DNA from: an uncultured Ruminococcus sp.
GTDB lineage: Bacteria > Bacillota > Clostridia > Oscillospirales > Ruminococcaceae
NCBI GenBank assembly: GCA_947624255.1
Contig: CANQJO010000009.1
Location: 1 to 64,000 of the forward strand
Direction of reading: 5' to 3'
DNA: 64,000 bases
The notes beneath the pieces were generated by a model. The model searched no databases. It saw nothing but the letters and a program-made list of their open reading frames with translations, and was not told the origin of the DNA. Both the position numbers and the translations under genes were made by a program. Below are positions 1-9,282 of the stretch, one piece after another (position 1 is the stretch's first letter; every line of letters starts with the position of its first letter).

Positions 1-112
1 GTATCTCTTTTTGTCTTTTGTTAATTTTCTGTTAATTCTACTCTTTTTCTATTGACTTTTCATAGCCGGTCTCCTTATCACAATTAAGCAATTGATAATG
101 ATGCTCTAATCC

Positions 113-2941
113 TTATGCTAAATGCATTAGCCCAGCATTCACAACTACATCAAGTTGAAACTGGTTCTTGTTCCCATTGTCAAAAAGGACTTCTATGATA
201 TGAAGACCGCCTTGCTTTATCTCAGAACCGACTATTATGCCTTCTCCATATGCATCATGTTTGATTCGTGTGTTCACGATATACGCAGCGAGACTGGGAT
301 CTGTCAGAACAGACGGAGCTTGAACTTTTGAAACAGAGGGTGCTTGAACTTGTGGTTCTATTATCTGAATATCGGGATGAGACTTGGCAGTTTCCCTTGG
401 CATTTTAACAGACGGCGCAACCTCATTCACAAAACTTGATTCGCATTCGCTGACATAGAATAGATGCAGTTCGTTTTTGGCTCTTGTAATCGCCACATAG
501 AATAAGCGTCTTTCTTCTTCGTAATTGTCTATGCGTTCCTGCTCCTGTGCATCTTCTCGGCTGGAATGCGGCAGGCATCCATCATAAACATCTACAATGT
601 AGACAGTATCAAATTCCAGACCTTTCGCTGAGTGGATAGTTGATAAGATGACAGGGTTCTCATCTGTACATCTGTAGTTCTCAATCAAGTGAGGTAATTG
701 CACCAGTCGTTCCAAAAATCCTTTGATGGTTTCCTCACGAACAGCCAAAGTATACAGGATATCTACCTTTCCTATGTCGAGTTCCTTCTCTTTGGCATAT
801 GCATAGTACCAAAAATGACAAATCAAGTCTATGGCATCATCCGGCTTTGAGGCAGCGATTTTCTTGAACTTATTCCGAAAATCCTCTGCTTTGCGCATCA
901 GTGTCGGCCACCGAGCCATCTGGTTTACCAGTTCGTCTGCTATTGTGATTCTTTTCTGCTGTGCCTTTTTGCAGCTCCAATTAGCTGCGTTTTTGTTGAA
1001 CCCATATCCGCACTTATAATACACATGATTAAAGGCTTCAGCATCATTCTGATTTAGCGCAAACCGAAGGAAATACACGATATCCTGTACCACTTTGCTG
1101 GTAAAGAAGTTTTCACCAACATCCTTCAGCCGGTTAAACGGGATATTTTCACGAAGAAATAGATCCATCAAGGGAATCGCACTGCTGTTGTTGCGATAAA
1201 GTACTGCCATTTGAGCGTGTTCTCCCTTTGATATCGCAGCAATAGAAGAATACTGCTGATGCTTTCTTCTGACCGTTATCCGCTCTATCGGCTTTCCGTC
1301 GCCTCTACTTGCCACCATATGCTTTTCAGAATGCCGATTAATGTTCTGACTGATAAACCGTTGTGCAGCAGAGACGATTGGTTTAGTAGAACGATAATTT
1401 GTTTCAAGGAATAAAATGTACGGATTCGTATAAGTATCGGTAAAATCGAGAAGCGCACGAGGATATGCAGCACGGAAACGATAAATGCTCTGGTCTTCGT
1501 CGCCAACCATGAAGATATTGTTTGTTTTGGATGCCAGTATTCTGATGATCTCATGCTGGATTTTAGATGTATCCTGTGCTTCATCCACGCAGATATATTT
1601 GTACTGATTCTGTAACTCATCCAAAAGAGACGGGACTTTCTCTATGAAAATCTTTGCGAAAATCAGTTGATCGTCAAAGTCCATTCGTCTTTGGCTTTTG
1701 AGGGTTTCATCATAAATGTTGAAAAAAAACTCATAAATCGAGCCGTCCTGCAAGTATTCGGCTCTTAATTCCGGCGTAGTCATCATCATGTTCTTGATAT
1801 AGCTGATAACCGTCTGCGCCTCAATAATATCTGAGTCATGCGGAAACTTGTCGCCTGTAAGCTCTATATAAATGTTCCTGATAATTGCTATCTGTTCATT
1901 TTCTTTAAGCAAAGTAAAACGCTGGCGATTATATTTCTGCACATATCGTTTGATAATCTGCTCACACAGGGAGTTGATAGTGCGGATGTTTAGACGGCTT
2001 GCCATTTCAGGCTCGAATTTCGCCGCAAAACGCCGTTTGATATCATTAGTTGCACTGACTGTATATGTGATCGCAAGGATATTCTCCGGTGCAATCCCCT
2101 TACAGTAGATCATGTAGCCCATTCTTGCAACCATGACTGTGGTCTTACCGCTGCCGGGGACAGCAATCATCAGATTAGCACCACTGACAGCCTGAACAGC
2201 CCGCTGCTGTTGCGGGTTCAATTTGATATTGTACTTTTCAGAAAATGCCCGGAAGTCCTCGTCTATCTGCGTATCCAGATGAAGCGGCGGAAGGCAAACT
2301 CCATTGATCAGACCAACATACGCTAAAAATGCATCCTTCGTATACTTACGTTTCATACAGAATCCATCGTTGGTAAAAGCCTGAATATGAAGGATGCATT
2401 CTCCCTCATCCGCAATCTGGAAAAACAGATCAATTTCACCGGCACGAAGGTTATACTTCCGAAATGTTGAACGGGGCTTGTTCCAAAGAAAATAACCATT
2501 AGAATCCGATTCAACGAGTAAATCCTGTTCGTAGTCTTCTCGCATATCATACAGCCATACTACCTTATATCCGATATTTCCATGATAGAATACATTTCTG
2601 TCATTAAACTTTCCAGAAGAGAGAGGACTATGCTGAAATTCAACAACAGTTCTGTCAGTCAGAACATCCGCCCTGTGGCGGATATCATCACACTGAACAA
2701 CTACTTCCTGATTCTCAGATGGAAACTGGTTCTGCCACTCGTAATGCCAGTCGGACATATCATATTGTCCGTTCCAACTATCCTTACATTCGCAGTTCGG
2801 GAAATGCGAGAAATGGCGTGCCCTTTCGGTGCCGGCTTTCACGAACATCTTTTCAAGACAAACAGGGCAGAAGAACGCATCACCCTGAACAGCGTCTTTG
2901 ATCGAAATTCGCTTTTGTTCTTTATTTAAGGCGATATACAT
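113..2941 (-). CDS. CoiA-like nuclease / UvrD-family helicase fusion
   Basis: A 942-residue protein. The first 150 residues look like a CoiA-type competence nuclease: a CPVC zinc-type pair near residue 25, an ARHFSH motif, then RADV and VEFQHS, which fit a PD-(D/E)XK active site. From about residue 240 it is a superfamily 1 helicase: Walker A VPGSGKTT near 262, DEAQD near 454, GDEDQSIYRFR, NYRST, HSAKGLEF and YVAITRAK near the end. It probably unwinds and cuts DNA. The start is supported by AAGGAGGG six bases upstream. It follows the AraC-type gene by 20 bp and is probably co-transcribed with it. A nuclease-helicase fusion beside restriction genes suggests a defence role; that is inference. 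DNA repair is the alternative. Confidence 0.85.
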   Translation of the reverse strand: MYIALNKEQKRISIKDAVQGDAFFCPVCLEKMFVKAGTERARHFSHFPNCECKDSWNGQYDMSDWHYEWQNQFPSENQEVVVQCDDIRHRADVLTDRTVVEFQHSPLSSGKFNDRNVFYHGNIGYKVVWLYDMREDYEQDLLVESDSNGYFLWNKPRSTFRKYNLRAGEIDLFFQIADEGECILHIQAFTNDGFCMKRKYTKDAFLAYVGLINGVCLPPLHLDTQIDEDFRAFSEKYNIKLNPQQQRAVQAVSGANLMIAVPGSGKTTVMVARMGYMIYCKGIAPENILAITYTVSATNDIKRRFAAKFEPEMASRLNIRTINSLCEQIIKRYVQKYNRQRFTLLKENEQIAIIRNIYIELTGDKFPHDSDIIEAQTVISYIKNMMMTTPELRAEYLQDGSIYEFFFNIYDETLKSQRRMDFDDQLIFAKIFIEKVPSLLDELQNQYKYICVDEAQDTSKIQHEIIRILASKTNNIFMVGDEDQSIYRFRAAYPRALLDFTDTYTNPYILFLETNYRSTKPIVSAAQRFISQNINRHSEKHMVASRGDGKPIERITVRRKHQQYSSIAAISKGEHAQMAVLYRNNSSAIPLMDLFLRENIPFNRLKDVGENFFTSKVVQDIVYFLRFALNQNDAEAFNHVYYKCGYGFNKNAANWSCKKAQQKRITIADELVNQMARWPTLMRKAEDFRNKFKKIAASKPDDAIDLICHFWYYAYAKEKELDIGKVDILYTLAVREETIKGFLERLVQLPHLIENYRCTDENPVILSTIHSAKGLEFDTVYIVDVYDGCLPHSSREDAQEQERIDNYEEERRLFYVAITRAKNELHLFYVSECESSFVNEVAPSVKMPRETAKSHPDIQIIEPQVQAPSVSKVQAPSVLTDPSLAAYIVNTRIKHDAYGEGIIVGSEIKQGGLHIIEVLFDNGNKNQFQLDVVVNAGLMHLA

Positions 2942-2961
2942 CTTCTGCCCTCCTTATGCAG

Positions 2962-3825
2962 TTATTTATGCTTCTGGTGATAATCCTGTACCATCTTTCG
3001 TGTTATCGGGTAAGGATCGCCCATCATCCATTTGCAATCATAATACTTCCAAATCCTATCCAATTCATCTTCCGAATTGATCCCAAGCTGATACATCTTA
3101 ACCATAACAAAAGTCAGGTCATACCATTTGCAATCGTAATGCTGGCACAAGTCATCTAACTCATCCTGACTATCAATTTGCAATTCCGACATAACATCTA
3201 TAATTTCACTGATTTCCTCGTCTTTATTCTCAGCATACTGTATTGCCATTTCAAAGCACTGTTCGATAAGATGAGCAAACGGAATCGAAAGCTTTTCTGA
3301 CAACTCAGAAATCAAACAGCAGGTTGCTGTATCAAATCCTAACTCATCAGTTGCGTGAATAAAGTCATCGAAATAGTGCCAGTCCGTGTTGCTCAGATTA
3401 TCACCGTCAAGTTTCGCAATAATAGAATCAAGTCTGCTTTTATTAGCAAGATGGTTCTCCAACACCTTTCTCACATCAGGAAGACTTTCTTTACTTTTGC
3501 GGATCTCTACAGGAGTTTTTCCAAATTCTCTTTTGATAGCTCTCGCAAAAGCTGTCTGTCCAGAATATCCATATTCCAAGGAAACATCTACAATGGCCTT
3601 ATCAGGACTATTGACAAGCTCACTTGCGGCAAAAAACAATCTGCGCTTACGGATATACTCACGCAATGTAAGCTCTCCTGATGTGATCACAGCGATAAAC
3701 TTGTTGTAATCCTGATCACAATAGTTAGTTTCGGCGTAGATTTTTCTTGCAATCTCCTTGTGGTTAAGATGGATATGCTTATCGATGATAGATAAAGCAG
3801 CGCCAAGAACATTGTTATTACTCAT
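2962..3825 (-). CDS. AraC-type regulator with N-terminal HTH and repeated C-terminal tail
   Basis: 287 residues. Residues 1-105 resemble the AraC/XylS double helix-turn-helix, with DVSLEYGYSGQTAFARAIKREFG as the second helix pair. Most AraC proteins carry this domain at the C-terminus; here it leads. The rest is acidic and contains two copies of a short repeat ending in DELD-x5-YDCKW (about residues 205-265), of unknown function, perhaps a sensor. An AGGAGG lies about 11 bases before the ATG. It is the first gene of a two-gene unit with the CoiA/UvrD gene and probably controls it or itself. HTH assignment is good; ligand and target are unknown. Confidence 0.75.
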   Translation of the reverse strand: MSNNNVLGAALSIIDKHIHLNHKEIARKIYAETNYCDQDYNKFIAVITSGELTLREYIRKRRLFFAASELVNSPDKAIVDVSLEYGYSGQTAFARAIKREFGKTPVEIRKSKESLPDVRKVLENHLANKSRLDSIIAKLDGDNLSNTDWHYFDDFIHATDELGFDTATCCLISELSEKLSIPFAHLIEQCFEMAIQYAENKDEEISEIIDVMSELQIDSQDELDDLCQHYDCKWYDLTFVMVKMYQLGINSEDELDRIWKYYDCKWMMGDPYPITRKMVQDYHQKHK

Positions 3826-3857
3826 AGTACTGAGTACCTCCTTTATTTGATGTCTCT

Positions 3858-3887
3858 ATTATATCAGAAATACTCTTCAAAGTCTTG
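3858..3887 (-). promoter_or_regulatory. Promoter of the AraC-type/CoiA-UvrD unit
   Basis: On the minus strand an extended -10 (TGATATAAT; TATAAT at 3863-3858) lies about 30 bases before the AraC-type start. The -35 region is poor (AAGACT or CAAGAC), as expected for an extended -10 promoter or one that needs an activator. It separates this unit from the restriction operon upstream. Confidence 0.55.
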
Positions 3888-3917
3888 ACAGTTGAAATAT
3901 AACAGAAGTCAAAATGG

Positions 3918-4148
3918 CTATTGTATTCCAAGATGCTTCTCAATCACCGCCATAATCTCATCCAGCCGCTTCTCACCGACACCCTTGATACTGCCGATTT
4001 CCTCCCTCAGCTCACCAAGATCAAGCGTCGGAGCTTCTGCATCCTCCATGACGTTGTTGTAATAATTCGTGAGGAAGTTCTGCATCTCTTCACGAGTCAT
4101 GCCTTTAATTTTCTTGTATGTAGCCCGGTCGAGCATTTTCTGTTCCAT
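3918..4148 (-). CDS. Small helix-hairpin-helix-like protein
   Basis: 76 residues. The C-terminal half reads GSIKGVGEKRLDEIMAVIEK, a typical helix-hairpin-helix (GxGxxxxxxI) that binds DNA backbone without sequence specificity. The N-terminal half is charged, with no recognised domain. It starts 10 bp after the stop of the NYN nuclease gene and is the last gene of the run that begins at the methylase. It may supply DNA or RNA binding to the neighbouring nuclease; this is inference. Confidence 0.7.
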   Translation of the reverse strand: MEQKMLDRATYKKIKGMTREEMQNFLTNYYNNVMEDAEAPTLDLGELREEIGSIKGVGEKRLDEIMAVIEKHLGIQ

Positions 4149-4158
4149 ATTGCACCTC

Positions 4159-4923
4159 TCACCTCTTTAATACGACTTCAAACGACCCATCCGCATTGCA
4201 CTTCAGACTCAGCGTCCGGATATATCTCTGGAAGAACGCCTCTTTCTCCTTATCCGATGCAGTAATCCGAGCTTCTTCATAGATCTGCTGCACCAGTTCC
4301 TTGCCGTTGAGATACACAATATCCAGCAGGTATTTTCCCAGAATATCGAACAACACAGCCCTCTTGAATTCCTCTACATTGCCAGAGCAGAAATCATCGA
4401 TCGAGCAGTAATAAATACCATGCTCGGAGAGGGCATTCTTGATGGCAGAACCGCACTTAGCGTACTCGTACATAACGAGGAATTTCGCCTTCGGCAGTGA
4501 ACAAATCAATCCCCAGTAGTCGGAATCACTGGATACCAGAATGAAAGAGTCAATCCCGTCCTCGTAGTAGCTCTTGCAGACACCGGCGGTCATCATGATG
4601 TCAACCAGTGACTTTCTGTCAGTCACTCGCTGCACCTCTACATGCTCCACGGGAATACTGGTGAACTGATACAGCCAATCCCAGCCAATGGACGTGTGGT
4701 AATCATCATACAGATAAATCTTCTCAATTTTGTTCAGCTCATCCGCATCCAGATTTCGCAGAACGCTGTACAGCTTGTACACATCGGAATTCTCGCAGTC
4801 CACGACAATCGCTGTGCGGTTGCTCTGCTTCACAAAATCATAGATATTGTTCTTCGTTTCGCTGTGAGCGTCACGGTATTTGGTGTAATCATCGAAATGG
4901 TCATCGTGCTGCTTGTAAATCAC
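4159..4923 (-). CDS. NYN/PIN-like domain nuclease
   Basis: 254 residues. A NYN (PIN-fold) metal-dependent RNase domain covers about residues 30-170: VVDCEN near residue 40, a second acidic site in SLVDIMMTAG, and VSSDSDYWGL near 130. These are the places where the family keeps its metal-binding aspartates, so the site looks intact. The remaining 80 residues are unrecognised. It overlaps the preceding gene by four bases (ATGA), which points to translational coupling and a joint function. NYN proteins usually cut structured RNA or tRNA. A defence or toxin role is inferred from the neighbourhood. Confidence 0.8.
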   Translation of the reverse strand: MIYKQHDDHFDDYTKYRDAHSETKNNIYDFVKQSNRTAIVVDCENSDVYKLYSVLRNLDADELNKIEKIYLYDDYHTSIGWDWLYQFTSIPVEHVEVQRVTDRKSLVDIMMTAGVCKSYYEDGIDSFILVSSDSDYWGLICSLPKAKFLVMYEYAKCGSAIKNALSEHGIYYCSIDDFCSGNVEEFKRAVLFDILGKYLLDIVYLNGKELVQQIYEEARITASDKEKEAFFQRYIRTLSLKCNADGSFEVVLKR

Positions 4924-5486
4924 GCTGAGGAATTTTCCATCGCTGTAAAGGATACTCCTGCATCAACGGGAATCCAATGAACGTACATCTGGAAGGGGTA
5001 CTTGTCGATATTCGCCATGTACTTCTCGAACTCCTTCTTCAGCACGTCCTTCTTCGTGTACTTCGGAATGCAGAACAGCTCCCGTATGTACGCCCAATTC
5101 ACCCAATCATAGAATAGCTCCGAACAAGCGTCAATGTTCTCGCTGATGAGCTTGGTGAGGTCGTGCATATACTGCTCGGCACGATAATTCGGCTTAATGA
5201 CGTTGATACCCCATTTTGCAAGCTGCTTGATGTTGTCATGGTCGTACCATTCCAGCCTGTCCAGATTCATGAGATTATACCGCATTTCGGTGTCGGTTTT
5301 CTTGAACTTCTGAAACAGCGTGGTGCGGAGTTTGCAGAGATAACGGATGATGGTCGCACCCTTGTGGGCATACAGCCTTTGCAGCGTGTCGTGGCATTCA
5401 GCGTCAAAGCACTGCTCGATGATGTGCTTTTTCACGCCAATGAGATAGGCTATGGTTGTGACGAGTTCTTTGGTATCGACGGTCAT
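4920..5486 (-). CDS. Unrecognised protein coupled to the NYN nuclease
   Basis: 188 residues, not recognised. It is rich in aromatic and charged residues, predicted mostly helical, and has no signal peptide or membrane segment. AGGAGG sits seven bases before the ATG. Its stop overlaps the NYN start (ATGA), and it lies 63 bp after the AlbA_2 gene. The tight coupling suggests a partner, regulator or antitoxin of the nuclease, but nothing in the sequence proves this. Confidence 0.65.
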   Translation of the reverse strand: MTVDTKELVTTIAYLIGVKKHIIEQCFDAECHDTLQRLYAHKGATIIRYLCKLRTTLFQKFKKTDTEMRYNLMNLDRLEWYDHDNIKQLAKWGINVIKPNYRAEQYMHDLTKLISENIDACSELFYDWVNWAYIRELFCIPKYTKKDVLKKEFEKYMANIDKYPFQMYVHWIPVDAGVSFTAMENSSA

Positions 5487-5549
5487 GGTATCGCCTCCTT
5501 GCTTACCTTGATAGAAACCGAAAACGTTCCGAGCAGTGATAAAACCACT

Positions 5550-6749
5550 TTAAACATAAGTTATGGTTTCTACTTGCTTGTATTTCTCCTCGCTTCTTAT
5601 CCCTAATGCCATAAAGTATTCGTAATTCAAATTTCTAATTGATTCGTTAAGTATTTCATCATTTGACATATCGTCAACTTCAACCACTGAACTCATAATC
5701 AAATTCCTATCAGTTTGAGGCTTATGGTAATCACCGTCATCTGTTATTGTGCCCTTATAACAAGACAGATCAAAACAAATATATGCTTTTTTATTATATC
5801 CTAGTCTTATAAGATGTTCTACGGAATATTTAATGTGTTCCAATATTATATCGTTCCATATCGCGCAACCTGAAAGGCTCCACTTATTGTTGTGATAGTG
5901 CAAATAATACCCATCTTCTAAACACATAGTCGCTTCGCATATTCCATTATTACGCAAGTAAATTTCCTTCCCATAATCATCCCTTAAAGCTAAAAATTTC
6001 ACTCCATCTGCATTTGGAGATATAAAATTAAATCCGCTTGGACAGGTAATAAGGGTACGATTCTCTCGATACATCATATACACTCTTTTATGTGCTGAAA
6101 TATCAAGAAAATCTTGCGATATAACATATACACGACAATAAAGTGGAATTTCCCCAAGTTTTGAATAAAACTGCACTCTACTTTCTCTAAACGCTTCTAT
6201 TTCCTTGCGTATAATTAAAGACTGGTTAAACATTCTCATCACCTGATTATAGCTCATCCTTCTCTTTCCGTTTCCATCTCTGCTGACAAAATCAAACACA
6301 TCATTTCCACTGTTATAAACATATGGAGCAAAACCATCAGCTGCAATCTCCAAAACAACAATGTATTTTCCATTTTCCAATTCAACGAAATGCACTTTTA
6401 CAGAAGGAATCTTAGGTTGAATATTAGCAAGTTTCTCCCTTATATCTAATTCATATTTGTCCAGATTTCCATTTTTTATGTCAATACCAACTAATGCATC
6501 GGGAATCCCATTTTTGTCAGATATACCTACAAAAATATAACCACCTTCTGCGTTAGCAAAAGAACAAATATCGTTTTTAAATTCAATTGCCTTTTGTTTT
6601 CGTATATCTGCTGGAAGTCTCTCATCCCAAAACGCAAATAGTTCTTTATAATCGATATACTGGTTTTCTATATAGTCACTATTTCCAATAAGAGAGTTCA
6701 AATCCTCTTCTGTTATCTTACCTACCGTTTTTCCATTGATAAGGATCAT
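5550..6749 (-). CDS. AlbA_2/Schlafen-like domain protein
   Basis: About 399 residues. The N-terminal 165 residues match the AlbA_2 (Schlafen-like, formerly AAA_4) fold: YIDYKELFAFW, then FKNDICSFANAEGGYIFVGI with the family's conserved FANxxGG, and later DFVSRDGNGKRRMS. The C-terminal half is unrecognised. I chose the ATG at 6749 because ATGGAGGG just upstream serves as the ribosome site; the longer in-frame start at 6764 lies inside that site. It follows the restriction endonuclease by 34 bp in the same operon. AlbA_2 proteins are frequent in defence islands and some bind or cleave RNA; its exact role here is unknown. Confidence 0.75.
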   Translation of the reverse strand: MILINGKTVGKITEEDLNSLIGNSDYIENQYIDYKELFAFWDERLPADIRKQKAIEFKNDICSFANAEGGYIFVGISDKNGIPDALVGIDIKNGNLDKYELDIREKLANIQPKIPSVKVHFVELENGKYIVVLEIAADGFAPYVYNSGNDVFDFVSRDGNGKRRMSYNQVMRMFNQSLIIRKEIEAFRESRVQFYSKLGEIPLYCRVYVISQDFLDISAHKRVYMMYRENRTLITCPSGFNFISPNADGVKFLALRDDYGKEIYLRNNGICEATMCLEDGYYLHYHNNKWSLSGCAIWNDIILEHIKYSVEHLIRLGYNKKAYICFDLSCYKGTITDDGDYHKPQTDRNLIMSSVVEVDDMSNDEILNESIRNLNYEYFMALGIRSEEKYKQVETITYV

Positions 6750-6783
6750 AAACCATCCCTCCACTCATGAAATCGTTCGCTGT

Positions 6784-7713
6784 TCAAGTATTCCCTGTTC
6801 TCGGTCCCAAAAATCTGTCTCCGTTCAGATGAATCATATGGTCAGGATTCTCTGCAAGCCAGACTTCTGTGTCCCATGCAAGTGAATCCGAGAACTTCTT
6901 ATATGTCTTAAAATCAAGAAATGCCGTAACATAAATCTTTCCCGCTGTTACATTCCTAGTCATTTCCTCAATTTCTCTGATTCGTTTTGGATCCATCGGT
7001 CCAACAGATGTAACTGATTCCACAAAGAAAATCCAGTTCTTTTCAGCAGAATACAATACAACATCGGGCATTTTATCATGAAGTGTAATAGCAAAACCAA
7101 GTTCAGAAAGTTTTTCAACATTTTTTACAAGGTCTTTCTCAGTAGTATCGCCAACATACAAGCACTCCGATCCGGGAGCGAATCTAGGTGCAAATTCTTC
7201 AATGATTGCCTTTTGAAGTTCATTATGCTTTCCAGGAGAAAATGTAAAACCGGCACCATTGATAATAACCGGCATTTTTTGCATGGATCGCTTTGAGGCA
7301 TACATACTTACCAGCGACTCGTGACTGGAAAGAAATCCGGCTTTCCGCTGTTCCCACAAGTCAGTCCCATAACTCTGGATTAGTGATAAAAACTCATCTG
7401 TCAATCGATATCTATAATTGGGGCTGTTTGTAGCTTTACCATTGTCCTCAATAAATGCTGCATTTCTAAAATGGTGCATTGCTTGTTTTCTGAAAGTTTC
7501 ACGACTGTTTTCAGCATAGTCGGTTCCATAATTTTCACGTGTGAATACGAGTACATCATGAATTCTAATCCAATTGTTTGTAGCAGTTTCCCACGCTGCA
7601 TCTTCTTTAATGTCACTCATCGCCAAAAGAACAAAACAACACAGGTCAGCCTGCTGCTTTTTGGGAACATTAAGTTCACTCAGTATTTTTCTTGCTTCTT
7701 CAATCTTGCTCAT
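6784..7713 (-). CDS. BsuBI/PstI-type type II restriction endonuclease
   Basis: 309 residues, the usual length. The C-terminal half carries the family signature: SPGKHNELQKAIIEEF, a DTTEKD segment, MPDVVLY with the catalytic aspartate, FFVESVTSVGPMDPKR with the glutamate, and WLAENPDHMIHLNGDRFLGPR at the end. The N-terminal half is the helical BsuBI/PstI RE domain. Known members cut CTGCAG; specificity here is inferred from family. It overlaps the methylase stop by four bases (ATGA), so methylase is made first. Both genes look complete. Confidence 0.9.
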   Translation of the reverse strand: MSKIEEARKILSELNVPKKQQADLCCFVLLAMSDIKEDAAWETATNNWIRIHDVLVFTRENYGTDYAENSRETFRKQAMHHFRNAAFIEDNGKATNSPNYRYRLTDEFLSLIQSYGTDLWEQRKAGFLSSHESLVSMYASKRSMQKMPVIINGAGFTFSPGKHNELQKAIIEEFAPRFAPGSECLYVGDTTEKDLVKNVEKLSELGFAITLHDKMPDVVLYSAEKNWIFFVESVTSVGPMDPKRIREIEEMTRNVTAGKIYVTAFLDFKTYKKFSDSLAWDTEVWLAENPDHMIHLNGDRFLGPRTGNT

Positions 7714-9197
7714 ACATAACTCCTTAAAATTCTATCGCATGAAGTCTCGGACATATCCCTTGTTCGTATCAATTCTTTTCCCATCGCTTCAATTACACTC
7801 ATAGGAGGCATCGGCATTGAGTTAATTTCCGTAGAATTCACCTGTGTTGAGCCATTTAGAATTCTATAATAGCAATCATATAAGGTTGAATTGAAAAGAA
7901 CATACAAGCCATAGACTACACATTCAGAAAGTGCCTTCAGCCCGCCGATAAAATTGATTTTATTCTGCGTACTAATAGTGGTGTAGCCACTATGTTTCCT
8001 TGCCAAATACACACCGCACTGCAATCTACGATGTTCCTCTTTGGCTGTAAATCGCTTGACAAAAAGATAGTTAGCATTTGCTTGAAGTAAACCTGGCTGT
8101 GTAGTTACAATATACTCATGCTCTTTTCCGATCGGGAATACAACTCTGCCATCTTGAATGTGCTGAGCATAAAACAATGGAACAGCCTGTTCCTCTGCTG
8201 TATCACGCAACGCTTCCCTATTGCGAAAATCCACAGTCAGACCTGTTTTCATTTTTAAGCCGAGACTTGGCAAGGTATCATTCCACTGGTTAAGACGATT
8301 CAATATCTCAACCTCGTCCTCATTTGTCACAAGATATACATAGCAGTCATCACCTGACACTACTGTACTATACGGGGCCGTGAAAGTAGTGATCTCTGAA
8401 AAATCACGATTGCTCTGTGTGGTAGTAATTGTAATGCGTTCCGGCTTGGCAAGCGTTTTTTTCACTTTTATAATGAGCGTTTCCTGCAGAACACTTTCTT
8501 TTTCAAACACCTTATCTCGGCTGACAAACAGATGAATATGTTCCAAGGCACCCTCGTGGAGAAATTTCTGACGAAAGGCTTTGAAATAGGCACCTGATGT
8601 CCAGGAACGTGGAATGATGTATACCATTTCGCTTTCATTCTTCAGATTGAATAAAGCCATCTGTGCAAAAAGGAAGTACAGATTCGGTGCACCATAGCAC
8701 ACATCGGGCATAGCCAGAGCTTCGGCAGCATCTTTCGGGATCTTCTTATAAGGAGGATTACCAATTATCAAATCATATTTTACTGGGGCAGAACTGGCAT
8801 CAATCATATTATTGTAATCCGATTCTTGGCTCACAATGTAATTCTCCTGCGAAATGCAAAAGCTCAATGAAACAGAAAGATTATCCTTCATGTACTCAAG
8901 ATTTTTTTTCAAAAGTTCAATCACATTTGGGTCATTCTCATAACACACAAGATGAACTTCCTTTACGCTCGGAAAAGATTCTATTCTTTCAAGCAAAGCA
9001 GCTGACAAAACTCCTGAGCCCGCTCCCGCATCAAGAATCGTAAGTTCTGGTTTATTATCGGGTATGGTAAACAGACTCGCCATAAAACGAGCCGTTTCCC
9101 TACTTGTGAAAAACTGACCATACTGCTTTCGCTGTGTCTTCGGCATCTCGTCAATATAAGCATAGGTCGTTTCAAGAATCCTATCCAACAAATTCAT
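7710..9197 (-). CDS. Adenine-N6 DNA methylase of the BsuBI/PstI system
   Basis: About 495 residues. The start at 9197 is preferred: AGGAG lies eight bases before it, whereas the longer in-frame start at 9266 falls inside the promoter. QYGQFFTSRETA near the start, the SAM-binding DAGAGSGVL near residue 56 and the catalytic GNPPY near 147 mark a gamma-class N6-adenine methylase. The rest is the target-recognition domain. It should protect CTGCAG sites from the partner endonuclease. It heads an apparent operon running through endonuclease, AlbA_2, unknown, NYN and HhH genes. Confidence 0.9.
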   Translation of the reverse strand: MNLLDRILETTYAYIDEMPKTQRKQYGQFFTSRETARFMASLFTIPDNKPELTILDAGAGSGVLSAALLERIESFPSVKEVHLVCYENDPNVIELLKKNLEYMKDNLSVSLSFCISQENYIVSQESDYNNMIDASSAPVKYDLIIGNPPYKKIPKDAAEALAMPDVCYGAPNLYFLFAQMALFNLKNESEMVYIIPRSWTSGAYFKAFRQKFLHEGALEHIHLFVSRDKVFEKESVLQETLIIKVKKTLAKPERITITTTQSNRDFSEITTFTAPYSTVVSGDDCYVYLVTNEDEVEILNRLNQWNDTLPSLGLKMKTGLTVDFRNREALRDTAEEQAVPLFYAQHIQDGRVVFPIGKEHEYIVTTQPGLLQANANYLFVKRFTAKEEHRRLQCGVYLARKHSGYTTISTQNKINFIGGLKALSECVVYGLYVLFNSTLYDCYYRILNGSTQVNSTEINSMPMPPMSVIEAMGKELIRTRDMSETSCDRILRSYV

Positions 9198-9237
9198 AAC
9201 GTTATACTCCTCATATTTCAGTTGACTTGTTCTTTTT

Positions 9238-9266
9238 ATTATAGCACAAATCACGCAGTTTCGCAA
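9238..9266 (-). promoter_or_regulatory. Promoter of the restriction operon
   Basis: On the minus strand TTGCGA (9266-9261), a 17-bp spacer and TATAAT (9243-9238) with an upstream TG form a good extended -10 promoter 40 bases before the methylase start. It gives the methylase its own transcription independent of the radical SAM/TcmP pair upstream. Confidence 0.7.
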
Positions 9267-9282
9267 GTAACACAGCTTGCCT

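Noticed and set aside
1-112. Possible promoter TTGACTTTTC near position 54
   Set aside because: No TATAAT-like -10 at 16-18 bp and no gene behind it; the 112 bases hold nothing I can support.
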